A stretch of 64,000 bases of DNA from Amphibalanus amphitrite. Its lineage: Eukaryota > Arthropoda > Thecostraca > Balanomorpha > Balanidae. Shown piece after piece: positions 1 to 10,290 of this stretch. Positions within the stretch are counted from its first letter, which is position 1. Each line of letters starts with the position of its first letter. The notes below the pieces were generated by a model. It was not told where the DNA came from, searched no databases, and saw only the letters and a program-made list of their open reading frames with translations. Where the stretch lies: the NCBI RefSeq assembly GCF_019059575.1, contig NW_024881697.1:770964-834963 (forward strand), in the 5' to 3' direction. Made by a program: the position numbers and the translations under genes.

Positions 1-292
1 GTCTCACTTTTCGTTGAAGTCTGTTCCGAATGGTTTCGGCCACAGACTGGCTGCACTGAGGTCGTTTGGTATGTGCAACTGTAATTAAAGCCACCTGAGG
101 CGCCCTGACACCAGGCTGAAGCTGGGTTGGAAATGCTTCGTCTTTGCAGATATCACTGGCCACTGATTCTCGAGTGCCTGAACCGGTAGATGTCGTGGCA
201 AAATTTGGTGTGATAATTTGGACCTTACCGCAGTCAGCACACCCTAAAGCCCTAATAAAGAAACGCCCCACCCAGAGCTTCTTCACCGTTCC
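1..292. other. Unassigned sequence
   Basis: No coding region, repeat structure or RNA gene can be supported here. The short open frames are not conserved-looking and lack any recognisable domain. Confidence 0.5.
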
Positions 293-606
293 GTGCTTCT
301 ATCCTCAGGGTACAGAAATCCTTCTCCTCCACGCCGCAACCCCCCTCCGGGCTGGACAGGCAACTTTATCTCATGCGGGCTGCTCCCTTGGAGCGGCACC
401 GCTGCTCCCGAGGGAGCGCACCCCGTAGCCGGGTGCAGTGAGCGCCTTAGGGCTGGGTGGCCTGTCCTCATGGACGGGCTCAGCCCCGGCGACTCACTAG
501 GGTGCCTGCCCAGACCAATGTCTCCCCCTTTATCCTATCATCCTCCCGGCTCTGAAATGGTCTTGCCAGACCGAAAGGGCCTAACCCAACAAAAATAAAA
601 AACAAA
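293..606 (+). repeat. SINE-like GC-rich repeat ending in an A-rich tail
   Basis: A GC-rich stretch ends with a GACCGAAAGGGCCTAACCCA-type sequence followed by an A-rich tail (about 590-615). A related 3' part occurs at about 10600-10775 (CCGAAAGAGCCTAACCTAAC), and a shorter relic flanks the LTR element at 16755-16790. A shared 3' end with an A-rich tail suggests a short retroposed repeat. No clear pol III A/B boxes are visible, so the SINE assignment is inference. Left boundary is approximate. Confidence 0.35.
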
Positions 607-1043
607 ATAAAAAAGAGCTTCTGGATTCCCGTTCCAGTGCGCCGTTCCTTCACCTCAGCCCGCCGCCGCGCTCCCTCACCCTCCGTAGTCCGTTCCCAGC
701 TTGACGAGCGTTTGGGCCTTAGTTAAGCCTTGCTGTAGGCTTACTGTATAAACCCATCGAGACAGCCCGTCTCGGTGAGCTTATTTGGCGAACTACTGCC
801 TTGGGGAAGGTTTCTGGCGGATCGCTGTCCCAATATGTTTAGATGCGACCGACTGTCTCTGAATATTTGAGCGGTCTCCTCCCGCCGTGAGCTAGTTTCA
901 GTTAATATCTGTCTCAGAAATACTTTTTAAAGGAAGGTTAAACGGAAATCGAACGTAAAATGAACAGAGGAAATGGTAACAAGTTACCTCATTGCAAAGA
1001 ATAGCGCGCGCCTACTTCAAAAGGTTTGGCAGTGGCACCGTTC
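607..1043. other. Unassigned sequence
   Basis: Unique-looking sequence between the SINE-like repeat and the first TTAA-hairpin element. I see no gene or repeat in it. Confidence 0.4.
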
Positions 1044-1935
1044 TTAAAACCCTCGCATGTGTAGGGGGGGGGGGTCGGATGGACCACCCCCCATGGTTTT
1101 TCGCGAATAACTCGCGTAAAAAGCGGCTGATCGCGATGAAACTTTCAGTACCCTCGCATTGATCAATTTTACACCTACCCTGAAAATTTCATGACCCTGA
1201 CCCAAATGACCTTTGACCTGTGACCTCTTTTCCGAGACCATGTTTGGCCGGAATCGCGATTTCGCGTATGTCGGCTCGCACTAGCCGCGTGTTTGCAAGC
1301 TTTTCGTGGTTTCAAACGTTCAAACATGTGATTTGATGTTACTCCCGTGTGTGTAAAGGTCACCTGAAGGTCAGGTCAGGTCATTGACCTTTGGTGACCT
1401 CGGGTGACCTCGGGTCACTTTTTCGAGTTTTACATGTTTCTAGGCTAGTTTTTGGAGCTGAATTCGAATTTAGCAACCATTTGAACATTTACGAAGTAGT
1501 TTTGGTGACTTCGTAACATGTTACGAAGCTGTCAGAGGCGGTTGACACGTACTACGAATACCCGTCACGACGCCTACTGGTTGACCTGACCTGACCTGAC
1601 CCGAACTGGTCTAAATGCTTCAAGACATCATCTGTGATCAAAACTAACACGATATTCGTGATCAGCACCCCGAAAAACCCCTTAGCAGCCAACTTTACGA
1701 CTTTCTAACAGGTCCCGATTTTCCCGACTTTGGGTCATTGACCTGACCTGGAAGGTCAACCAATGACCTAAGACCTTAAAATTGGGTATCATCGGCTTCC
1801 TCTCGTCACGGGCAGCACGCTCGTTTTTTCCGCGAAGCTCTAGCTCAATCAGGGGCCAAACGGCAAGGGGGGGGTCCAACCGACCCCCCCCTACACATTA
1901 GAAGCTGGCAAACGCCGCACACATGCAAGGGTTAA
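1044..1935 (+). mobile_element. TTAA-hairpin element TH1, copy 1
   Basis: Non-autonomous DNA element bounded by TTAA at 1044-1047 and 1932-1935. The left tip reads AACCCTCGC, then the tag ATGTGTA once, then a G-run/C-run hairpin (about 1062-1092). The right tip has the matching hairpin (about 1867-1892), then the tag twice (CTACACAT and CACACATG) before GGGTTAA. The interior has many AGGTCA/TGACCT hexamers and no coding capacity. An inverted copy lies at 36576-37480 and a relative at 10990-11739. TTAA duplication is the hallmark of piggyBac-type transposition; the superfamily assignment is inferred because no transposase is present. Confidence 0.8.
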
Positions 1936-2888
1936 CCCTCGCCCGCACATGCCATTTTCCCATCCTAGAACGCACATGGGGGGGGGGGGGTTGCCACCCC
2001 CCCGCGCCATTTCGTTCCTGTTGGAGATAGAGCTTAGCAGTAAAGACCAAAAAGATTCTTTGGGAAGAGACGAATCCAATGATACCCAGTTTTACCTTCT
2101 CAGGTCAGTCATTGACCTTCCAGGTCAGGTCAAACTAAAAAATGTTGCTGTTTTGGGTCACCGTTGGATATCAAGTGTGCTGCTTATCAAATACCGATGA
2201 CGATGCTGTTTTCTGGTGCCAAGCCAGCTAGAACCTCTTTGTCACACTACCCGACCAGAACTTTGCTGCTGAGGTCATTTCAGGTCAAGTTAGCTCAAGG
2301 TCAATTATATGTGTTTGTATGTCTGTGTGTGTCTGTGTGTATACTGATGTGTGCACCGATTGTTTTTGGGTCCATATTACATGAAATCATGATCTGAGAA
2401 GCTTTTACCAAAAATGCAGTCAAAAAACTTCAAAAAAAGTAAATTCAGCTAGCCTAAAACGCAATTATCTTAGATGACCTAGGTTGACCTTGACCCTGAC
2501 CTTGACCCCTGTACATCGTCGAACAACATGTTCCATGATAGGTGGGAGGTAAGACTGGCAAAAAAGGCCGAAATCAGGGTGTCAAAAGCTCATAAGGCCC
2601 ATGGCAAACGCAAGATGTTGAGAATTGGCCATTTGGGTCATGACATGACCTGAAAAACAAGGTCATATCTCCGAAACCAAAAATCACAGAAACTTGAAAT
2701 TTTCAGTGGACATCAAGAAAGGATAGAGGAGCAGCTATACGAAAAATCAGCCTTCTAGCTCTAAAAATGTTGAGTGCAGAGCAGAAAGACTACCTGGGGG
2801 TGGTGGCAAGGATTTTTGCCACCACCACCCCCAGCTATATGGGGGTGGTGGCAACCACCCCCCATGTGCGCCTGCGGGCGAGGGTTAA
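1932..2888 (+). mobile_element. TTAA-hairpin element TH2, copy 1
   Basis: Starts at the same TTAA (1932-1935) that ends the neighbouring TH1 copy and ends at TTAA 2885-2888. The left end carries the tag CGCACATG twice, at about 1943 and 1970, then a G-run with loop TTGCCA and a C-run. The right end has two GGGGGTGGTGGC-type hairpins (about 2797-2864) before GCGGGCGAGGG. A second copy at 32445-33348 confirms both limits. The interior carries AGGTCA hexamers and a TG-rich microsatellite at about 2308-2350. No protein is encoded. Confidence 0.8.
2308..2350 (+). repeat. TG-rich microsatellite inside TH2
   Basis: Degenerate GT/CTGT repeats lie within the TH2 element. The same stretch recurs in the second TH2 copy at about 32811-32860, so it predates dispersal of the family. 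Confidence 0.7.
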
Positions 2889-2982
2889 ACATCTGATATG
2901 CGATCGGGTTATGGCACAATTTTTCCCATTGGAGCTTTTTTCTAATACAGCAATACGAAAAGCGTTAGGTACATACATCGTC

Positions 2983-4862
2983 CACTGGGGCGTTCCACGA
3001 CAAATCGACAAATAAAAAATTAAATTTGCACCCTCATATTTTATTCTTCGTTGAAAACTGGTGTAAGGGGTTGTGATGGGCGGGGAAGCCAGCTGTGGCA
3101 AGGAATTTTTTTTCTTCGAAAAACGGTTTCCGAGATATAGCCTCGGGCAATTCCTGGAGTTCGCGCTGCAGCCCTATGTTTGGCGGCCTATAACTCAGAA
3201 ACTATTGTTTTTACGATAAAAACTTTATACGGTTCAACTCACAATCAACAAACAAACATTTTGGCTATCTCGGATTTTCAATTTTTGAAAATTTTAATCA
3301 CGTGACCTTTTGTCCTATTTTTCGAAGAGTGACCTTGATATTTTCCCCACTGAAAGTTGCAATTTTGTCTGATGACGATTAAAGCCTTATTGATTGTCAT
3401 TCATATGCGATAATAAACAAAGTGGTTATCGCCCTGCGTTGACCTCAGGTCAGGTCATTTTTATGACCTGTCCATTATTACGAGCGGGAGCGACAGCGAG
3501 ATCTCGAGAATAAAGCAAGATAGCGACAAGCGGTAAACGGTAAAGGGTACACACGGATAAGGTCTATAATTTTTACTGAGGTCATTTTCAGGTCAGGTCA
3601 AAGATGACGTCACACGAGCTAAAAGGAAGTCACAATAGCGGCACTATACACATATATGAAGTTTTTCTCGAATAACTTTCAAGGTATCCCAGCTAAGAAC
3701 AAACTAATAGCACCATCGTGATCCTCTCATCGATCCGCATCGAAACATATGTATGTTGACCTCGAAAGGTCGAAAGGTCAAAAGTTGACCTTAGATCACG
3801 TGACCTAGGGTCAACTTTTGACCTTTCGACCTTTCGAGGTCAACATACATATGATTCGATGCGGATCGACGAGAAGATCACGATGGTGCTATTAGTTTGT
3901 TCCTAGCTGGGATACCTTGAAAGTTATTCGAGAAAAACTTCATATATATGTATAGTGCCGCTATTGTGACTTCCTTTTAGCTCGTGTGACGTCATCTTTG
4001 ACCTGACCTGAAAATGACCTTAGTAAAAATTATAGACCTTATCCGTGTGTACCCTTTACCGTTTACCGCTTGTCGCTATCTTGCTTTATTCTCGAGATCT
4101 CGCTGTCGCTCCCGCTCGTAATAATGGACAGGTCATAAAAATGACCTGACCTGAGGTCAACGCAGGGCGATAACCACTTTGTTTATTATCGCATATGAAT
4201 GACAATCAATAAGGCTTTAATCGTCATCAGACAAAATTGCAACTTTCAGTGGGGAAAATATCAAGGTCACTCTTCGAAAAATAGGACAAAAGGTCACGTG
4301 ATCAAAATTTTCAAAAATTGAAAATCCGAGATAGCCAAATGTTTGTTGGTTGATTGTGAGTTGAACCATATAAAGTTTTTATCGTAAAAAAACAATAGTT
4401 TCTGAGTTATAGGCCGCCAAACATAGGGCTGCAGCGCGAACTCCAAGAATTGCCCGAGGCTATATCTCGGAAACCGTTGTTCGAAGAAAAAAATCCTTGC
4501 CACAGCTGGCTTCCCCGCCCATCACAACCCATTAGACCAATTTTAAGCAAAAAATAAAATATGAGGGTGCAGGGCACTTGTCGATTTGGCGTGGAACGCC
4601 CCCACTGGCGGATCCAGGGAGCGGGCATTTAAAGCAAATATTTACTCCCCCTCCCCCTGGACCCTGCATCGCCCGAAATAGACAAAACGAACCTTATGTT
4701 TCCTAATAATAACACTTTTATCAGGATTTTCTTTTTTGCTTTATGCTGTTCAGCAGTAAGGCCGTAAGGAATCGAAATCCGAGGAGATTTTGGATTTTGG
4801 ACACTTTTGTTGGGAGGTATGTCCCCTACAGCGTCGAAAACGCCTTTCTGGATCCGCCTATG
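2983..4862 (+). mobile_element. hAT-like MITE with GGCGGATCCAG ends, split by a foldback element
   Basis: The left terminus CACT (2983-2986) and the rest (GGCGGATCCAG, from 4607) are separated by the foldback element at 2987-4602 and its CACT duplication. Joined across the insert, the left end reads CACTGGCGGATCCAG. The right end, CTGGATCCGCCTATG, stops at 4862. Flanking 8-bp duplications ACATCGTC (2975-2982) and ACATCATC (4863-4870) match at 7 of 8 bases, as expected for hAT. The same TIR family occurs intact at 27030-27512. It is non-autonomous, with a body of about 260 bp. Confidence 0.75.
2987..4602 (+). mobile_element. Foldback element, about 1.6 kb, with GGGGCGTTCC ends and CACT target duplication
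   Basis: The two halves are near-complete inverted copies centred on CACGTG at 3797-3802, so a single strand could fold into a hairpin of about 800 bp. The tips read GGGGCGTTCCACG and its inverse, with CACT at 2983-2986 and 4603-4606. Similar tips (GGGGCATTCCACGTCAAATC) and 4-bp duplications mark the elements at 20500 and 38414. From about 3508 to the centre each arm closely follows the left half of the TH5 element at 17217-17545, including the motif GATAGCGACAAGCGGTAAAC. No coding region is present. The arms differ slightly, with a small indel near the tips. Confidence 0.85.
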
Positions 4863-4870
4863 ACATCATC

Positions 4871-5449
4871 TCGACTGGGATCTTGCCCCCCCCCCACGCC
4901 AAAATCGAATCCGCCGCCACTGGTTTGTGATGATTCTGTAACTGAGTGAATATGTAATCAATTCAAAACTAGGGGAAGTTGATAAATTGCATGTGACTGT
5001 GTGCAACATAATTCTGAACAAAACCAATGGTTATTCGTCTCTGACATAAATATTCAAATCGCATTTTTTTTTTAGAACAGTGTATTCCGTAAGAAGGATA
5101 ACTTTTTCTTGTCACATTTTCAATTTGACTTTCCAAATGTGTTTACATATTTTGCTCAGCTTTAACGTGTAAAGTTAGTATTTCAGCTTTGTACTGTTAC
5201 CAATGTTTTATCACACCTTCGTCGGATACAGGCTCAAGTCATTGACCATCGCCATTCACCAGTCACCACCCGACTTGTCATCCTGGGGCTAACCATGGCT
5301 TACGACTTCCGTCTTACTCTTACCTTAGGATAAGGAAGCTTTACCTACACATGTATGTGTTGAATCAAAAGATTCTTTGTTTGATTTAGGCTTCAGAGTT
5401 TCAGGAATAAATTGCTTCTGCCTTCTCCACATTATCTATGGACATTTGC
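4871..5449. other. Unassigned AT-rich sequence
   Basis: I see no gene, no terminal repeats and no tandem structure in this stretch. Confidence 0.45.
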
Positions 5450-5770
5450 TACAAAAAATAGGCAGTACCTTAGAGCAAAAATCACGAGCAAAGTACGGAG
5501 CAGCCGCCCTGTTCTTCCGTTCTTCGTGTCACCGTATCGTTCCTGTCACCGTACCGTATGTCTTCAGCTCTTCCGTTCTTGGTGTCACCGTGTAGCCCCC
5601 AGCCCCGTTCAGGAGCGCCCGGCAGCGCCACCTGCACCTGCCCAGTCGGGCAGCGTTTGGGGTCGCCGCGCACCGCCGACAATCAGCTGACGCGGCCGGC
5701 GACGCGTCTCAAGGTCACTGGAGGTCAGCCGGGCCGCGGCCCGCCGGCGTGGCCGTGACGTCACAGCCAG
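5450..5770. repeat. GC-rich segment with imperfect CTTCCGTTCTT/TGTCACCGT repeats
   Basis: The left part repeats CTTCCGTTCTT and TGTCACCGT two to four times (about 5514-5594). It is followed by a CpG-rich block. Open frames here are low-complexity and have no recognisable domain, so I do not call a gene. Confidence 0.4.
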
Positions 5771-6662
5771 AGAGCGCTAAACGCCATAGTTGTGGTGTGG
5801 CAGGAGGGGCGAACAAAACATAAAGCAAAACGAGGCCTTCGTAGTGCGACAAACCTATAAATAAGCTGTTCACAACGGTTTGGCTTGAAGCACGAATGAC
5901 TTAGCAACTGGTGCGTTCCATGACAGATCGACCAAGCCATACCACCCTACCTTTCAGATTTTGATGAAATTGCGTCCAAGGGGTGATCTGTACCGTAGAT
6001 TCTTAATCTCCTATTTTCAGTGTTATGCTACAAACGGTTTACGAGTTATAGCCAGTGGCATTTTTCAAATTGCTCAGAGTAACCCTCTTTTCGACTCATA
6101 TTATATAAAAATGTGGCCAGTAACTTACATTATGATGTATATCATTCGAATCCTCATTGACTGTAGAAAATTTATAAATCCAAATATTTTGAAAATTTTC
6201 AAAATCTGAACATTTTTTAGCAATACATTTTTGATTTTTCATTTTCAAAATGTGGCCATTAAATTTTTGACAAAAAGATTATACCAAAAGATGCCTCTGG
6301 ATATGGAAATTTAATGTAAAAAAATTGGAGAGGTGTTTTGCCTTTAACTTTTTATATAATTTTTTATTTACGGCAATGTTTAGGGTAAAAGGGAACATTT
6401 GGTGACACCTTCCGAAACCAGTCATTCTCCTACCCTCATACCCTCGAAATAGTTTATGAAAATTTGAAATTAAAGCCTGGCACTCACACTGACACAACCG
6501 GCATACGATTATTCAATGATCTTTGCTTCACTTTCATTTCACTTTCGCTTCACTTTCGGGCATTGTTCAAGGTCAAGAAAGTTAATTTAGAGCCGAACAA
6601 TGATGTGTGCCGCCTTGCATGTAATTCTGACGCGCTTCTATGCAGCTTGCACTGATAAAAGG
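5771..6662. other. Unassigned sequence; possible end of a GGGGC/GTTCC-type element at about 5911
   Basis: GTGCGTTCCATGACAGATCG at about 5911 resembles the GGGGCGTTCCACGACAAATC terminus of the foldback element. I cannot find the partner end. The rest is AT-rich and holds nothing I can support. Confidence 0.3.
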
Positions 6663-6670
6663 CTAGGAAT

Positions 6671-6932
6671 TAGATATGTCAATCGGATACCAACTTTTTG
6701 GTATACCGATACCAAACCGATACCAGCTTGGTATTTGGTATTTCAATCGTAATGTGTTTGGTATTTTGTTGGTATCATGATTCCTCACTAATATATAAGA
6801 GGCTAACAGATCGGTAAAAAGTTGTTATTTCCCTCATTTTTCCAAGATGGTTTGGTTTCGGTATTTTCCCCTGTTTTTGATTGGCATTTGGTTTGGTATC
6901 GGTATTCCGATTTTCCGTAATTGACATCACTA
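6671..6932 (+). mobile_element. hAT MITE, 262 bp, with TAGATATGTCAAT ends
   Basis: A perfect 8-bp target duplication, CTAGGAAT, flanks it at 6663-6670 and 6933-6940. Ends read TAGATATGTCAATCGG and TAATTGACATCACTA (inverted). The interior is built of repeats of the type GGTATACCGATACC/TTGGTATCGG. The same termini bound the large nested element at 42468-52848. An 8-bp duplication with TAG-type termini fits the hAT superfamily; no transposase is present. Confidence 0.85.
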
Positions 6933-6940
6933 CTAGGAAT

Positions 6941-7480
6941 TATCAAAAAATGCAAATCGGACTTTGTGGGCGGACATGCGAAAAAAAAAATCTGTTCATA
7001 ACAGCCGAGGCTGTGTTAGGGTCAAATGAGGAAAAGGCTCAACCTAGTAATCTCATGAAGTTCGCTCTGTCCATGTAATGATGAGCTTTCGCCCTTGCAA
7101 CAAGATTTCAGTGCTTGGCATTTGATTTGGATATGAACAAATTGAAGATTTGCTTTTCAATAAGACAGCAAGAGTTATCATATGGGTGTGATTTGAATAG
7201 CTTGTTTGCTGGTCATCAAAATCTTGATGTTAATATCATTTAAATGTCAACAATTTTCAAGGGTAAATTTGAGTGTTTTATTTCAATAAATTGAAATGTA
7301 AGTGCATCAGGCACAAGAGCTAAATTTCAATCTGATTATTTTGTCAAGAGTGGTGAATCTAATGTAACGTCTTGCGAGAAAGCTTACCTAAGTGACTGAG
7401 AAAGCGCTACAGTTTTTCAAGATCTATATTGATCTGTTTTTTCGAACAACAGGTCGTACAACATGATGTTGTGACATGAC
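6941..7480. other. Unassigned sequence with a short dispersed repeat
   Basis: The stretch at about 7028-7092 (AAGGCTCAACCTAGTAAT onward) recurs at about 36275-36335, so it is part of an unclassified repeat. Nothing else is recognised. Confidence 0.4.
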
Positions 7481-7489
7481 CTCTGTGCC

Positions 7490-7680
7490 CTGTACAGTAG
7501 GTCTATTAAAAAAGTCCCCAGCACCAGTGGGCGCTGCCTTCGCTGAGCCGAACCCCCGTCTGCCCGTCCCATATCGCGCCGGGCTCAGGTCAGGTAGGGT
7601 CAGCGGGACCGCTCGGTCCGGCCCGCGGGCGGTGGACGGGCGGCCGGTAACGCTTTCCGCCAGCCAGCTGTAGAATCCAA
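7490..7680 (+). repeat. GC-rich dispersed repeat (ACAGTAGGTCTATTAAAAAA head)
   Basis: GTACAGTAGGTCTAYTAAAA followed by AAGTCCCC and a GC-rich body occurs here. It also occurs in inverse orientation at about 20330-20480. The shared head and variable GC-rich body suggest a dispersed short element. No tRNA-like boxes or terminal repeats could be defined. Confidence 0.4.
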
Positions 7681-7725
7681 CAAACAAGACGGCCACCGCT
7701 CAGCGCAGCGAAACCGGTGTGTTAA

Positions 7726-9893
7726 TTAACCCGCGACCGCCTGGGGGGGTCGGATCCGACCCCCCCCCTCCGTTTTTCTTGAATAACTCATGAACTGCTT
7801 GCGCTATCAACTTGAAACTTCGCATACCTTCTCCCCCATCAATTTGACGTCTCCTGTGCAATTTTTGAAAAAAAAAAATTTCAAAAATTTCTGAGATATA
7901 TCGATTTTAGTGATGTAACTACATGGCGTTTTCAGTCAAAAAATGGTAAATGTTTAAAAAATCGCCAAAAATCGAGGTTTTAAGCAAATTGCAAATTAAG
8001 GACATGAAAAGACGCAGCTCAACGAGTTCTTTAAAATGGCTCTCTCGGATTTTCCATAAAATGCGTTTTACACCCCTAAAAATTCAAAAAACTATATTTT
8101 TTGGAAAACAGCTAATAAAATCCAAAATTTTGAGAATTTCCAAAAAACCGGAAAATATGTTATAGAGCTCTACTAGAACATTAGATGTCCCAAATTTCAA
8201 CTTTCTATCTTGATTTTTGACCCCCAAATTGTAAAAAATAGCTCCAACATGCATAGGGCATGGTGACGTCATAAGCATTTTCGCGAATTAGAGGCACTTC
8301 TGAACATCGCATGTGAAAACAAATGGCACCACTAGATTCCTGGGACAAAGCTCGTCTAGAAAAGTGCATTTTTATGTCAAAAATAAAAAGTTTAAAAATT
8401 GACCTTTTTTCTCAGCCCTCGTTTAGTATAAACGATTTTTTATGCTTTCAATGCACACTCATCACCAGCACAGTGACTTGGGGTCACATATAACCATTAC
8501 CATCGGATTTGGCGTGAAAAATAAGCCATAAAACATGTGTCGCACGCCCATGTAGCAGAAAGTGAAAACCGTGACCTTTCGTGACCTGACCTGACCTTGA
8601 CCCGTACTTAGTATGACCCCTATACGCACATGGTACCTTCACTAGGTCTTTGAGGTCATTTGTGGTGAGTTTCGAGCAGCAGCTATCGATTCCGCTGTCC
8701 GTAAGCCTAGGGGAGGACCGAACAAGAGTACGCACCTAATGCATTTTGTCGTCTCATGCCGTTCGGTTTTGGTTTACGGCTACGATCAGTATATTCCCAT
8801 AAAGCCTGATCATTTGTCCACAAACTGTCATGACCACAGCGGCCTACGTCCAATTTAAAGCATGACCGTAAGCAATTTTCTAACACCCTGCATTTGCGTA
8901 CTCTTGCCCGATAGGCAGTACAAGAGTACGCACTTCGTGTGGGTGGAGTACGCACTACGTGTATGCATTCCTACTCGCTGGAATCAATGCATTCATGCAA
9001 GTAATTAAACTATTGTTATCTTTATTGCCGCAGCCACTAAAACGGTCACTCTTAACAGAGTCGAGGCGCCCCGCTGTGGTCGTGCAAATGCCCCCTGGTC
9101 TACCAGAAACAGTGATGCTCTTCGTGGTTTCCCCAACTGCTCGGCGTCCCCCCGAGTGTCATCCACCTTGTTGGCCAATCCAGTGAATCTGCTGAGGGGT
9201 TGCGCGCCTGATACACTAAGTTGGATTAATGCAACACAAACACGCACTCGGAAAACTGCGTACTCTTGTCCGCCACGGCAATGCGTACTCATGGCAGACA
9301 CATACGGTAGACACAAAGCGGGCTGAGAGCTGGCGCCACAGTCGTCGCGTAAACAATTGGGACTTGGCACACGCACCAGATTCCCCGTGGTATCTTGATA
9401 GGAAAAAATGAAAATTCTATTGCCACTCCCTGAGGAATGTCACACCTTTTCCTGCACCCCAAAAAGTCTAAAAGCGATGTGAAAAACACGTCTAAGCCTC
9501 TAAAAAAGACAAGTGAACCCGTAGCGCGCCCACTTTCCACCATCGAAGCCGCGTGAGAGGCAGCTTCCTTAGGACTCGAGATGACACTGATGAGGCGTTG
9601 CTAAGCAACCGAAACAGCTGCTGCGTACTCTTGTCGTCTGCGTCTTCTTACCCGCCCTTACCCTAATCATGCAAAACCCCTGAATTTGACCTTTGACCTG
9701 ACCTTGACCCGAAAGTTGACCTCAATCTTAAAATCTTAAGAGTGCTTTGGGAAGGTCTCGTAGAGACCTTTCGAACGCCGCCTCGCGGGGCTCGATACGA
9801 CCATTGGTTCTCGAGATAACAGGGGGGGGGTCGGATCCGACCCCCCCCCAGGCTGATGTGGGTACGGAAATAGCCCAGGCGGTGCCGGGTTAA
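7726..9893 (+). mobile_element. TTAA-hairpin element TH3 with a nested insert
   Basis: TTAA at 7726-7729 and 9890-9893. The left end is CCCGCGACCGCCTGGG (tag once) followed by the self-complementary hairpin GGGGGTCGGATCCGACCCCC. The right end has the same hairpin, then the tag twice (CCAGGC at about 9849 and CCAGGCGGTGCC at about 9875) before GGGTTAA. Downstream of the left hairpin is the conserved TTTTTCTTGAATAACTC module, followed by a GAAACTT stretch and CATCAATTTGACG. The length is doubled by the element at 8722-9634. Confidence 0.75.
8722..9634 (+). mobile_element. Nested element with ACAAGAGTACGCA ends
   Basis: Inverted ends ACAAGAGTACGCA (8722) and TGCGTACTCTTGT (9634) lie inside TH3. 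GAGTACGC or its inverse recurs internally near 8896, 8921, 8946, 9257 and 9284, which looks like repeated terminal or binding motifs. No clear target duplication was found, so the limits rest on the inverted ends alone. The longest open frame (9005-9376 minus) has no recognisable domain. Confidence 0.5.
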
Positions 9894-10039
9894 AGAATGG
9901 CAGTAGATGTTCATGGCCACAATGATTATGAGATAGTCATTGCTAGCCCGTGCCCCACAGGAATGCCTAGACTCTCACGCCCTGTTGGAGGGGAAATGGG
10001 GATTGAGCATCATTCTTATAACTCAGCTTTGGGCATTTA
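9894..10039. other. Short unassigned spacer
   Basis: Flank between TH3 and the small foldback; nothing recognised. Confidence 0.4.
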
Positions 10040-10290
10040 GTTTTTCTCACAGACAATGACAAAACAAAAACAATGTAATAAGACCAGACGTTTCGACAAC
10101 AAAGTGCCTTCGTCAGTGGAAAACAAGATATAGGCTTTACATCGATAAAAAATATAGAAGATAAAATATAAAAAAATCTATATTTTTATCGATGTAAAGC
10201 CTATATCTTGTTTTCCACTGACGAAGGCACTTTGTTGTCTTATTACTTATTACATTGTTTTTGTATTGTCATTGCTCTGTGAGAAAAACA
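10040..10290 (+). mobile_element. Small foldback element (about 250 bp) with a hammerhead-like motif in one arm
   Basis: Two arms of about 115 bp (GTTTTTCTCACAGACAATGA and inverse) face each other around an AT-rich loop at about 10155-10180. On the minus strand the left arm reads CTGACGAAGGCACTTTGTTG, followed by TCGAAACGTC. That matches the CUGANGA...GAAA layout of a hammerhead core with a short GGCA/UGUC stem II. The right arm lacks the GAAACGTCTGG segment. Penelope-like and retrozyme elements are known to carry such ribozymes, but stems I and III are not convincing, so activity is doubtful. Confidence 0.55.

Noticed and set aside
1062-1092. G-runs as G-quadruplexes
   Set aside because: Each G-run is single and faces a C-run across a short loop, so a hairpin is the simpler structure.
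3790-3810. Foldback centre as an assembly artefact
   Set aside because: The arms differ by substitutions and an indel, and the insertion has matching CACT duplications, so a real element is more likely than a read-through artefact.
9005-9376. 123-codon minus-strand frame in the nested GAGTACGC element
   Set aside because: No transposase motif is visible and the frame includes the repeated octamers.
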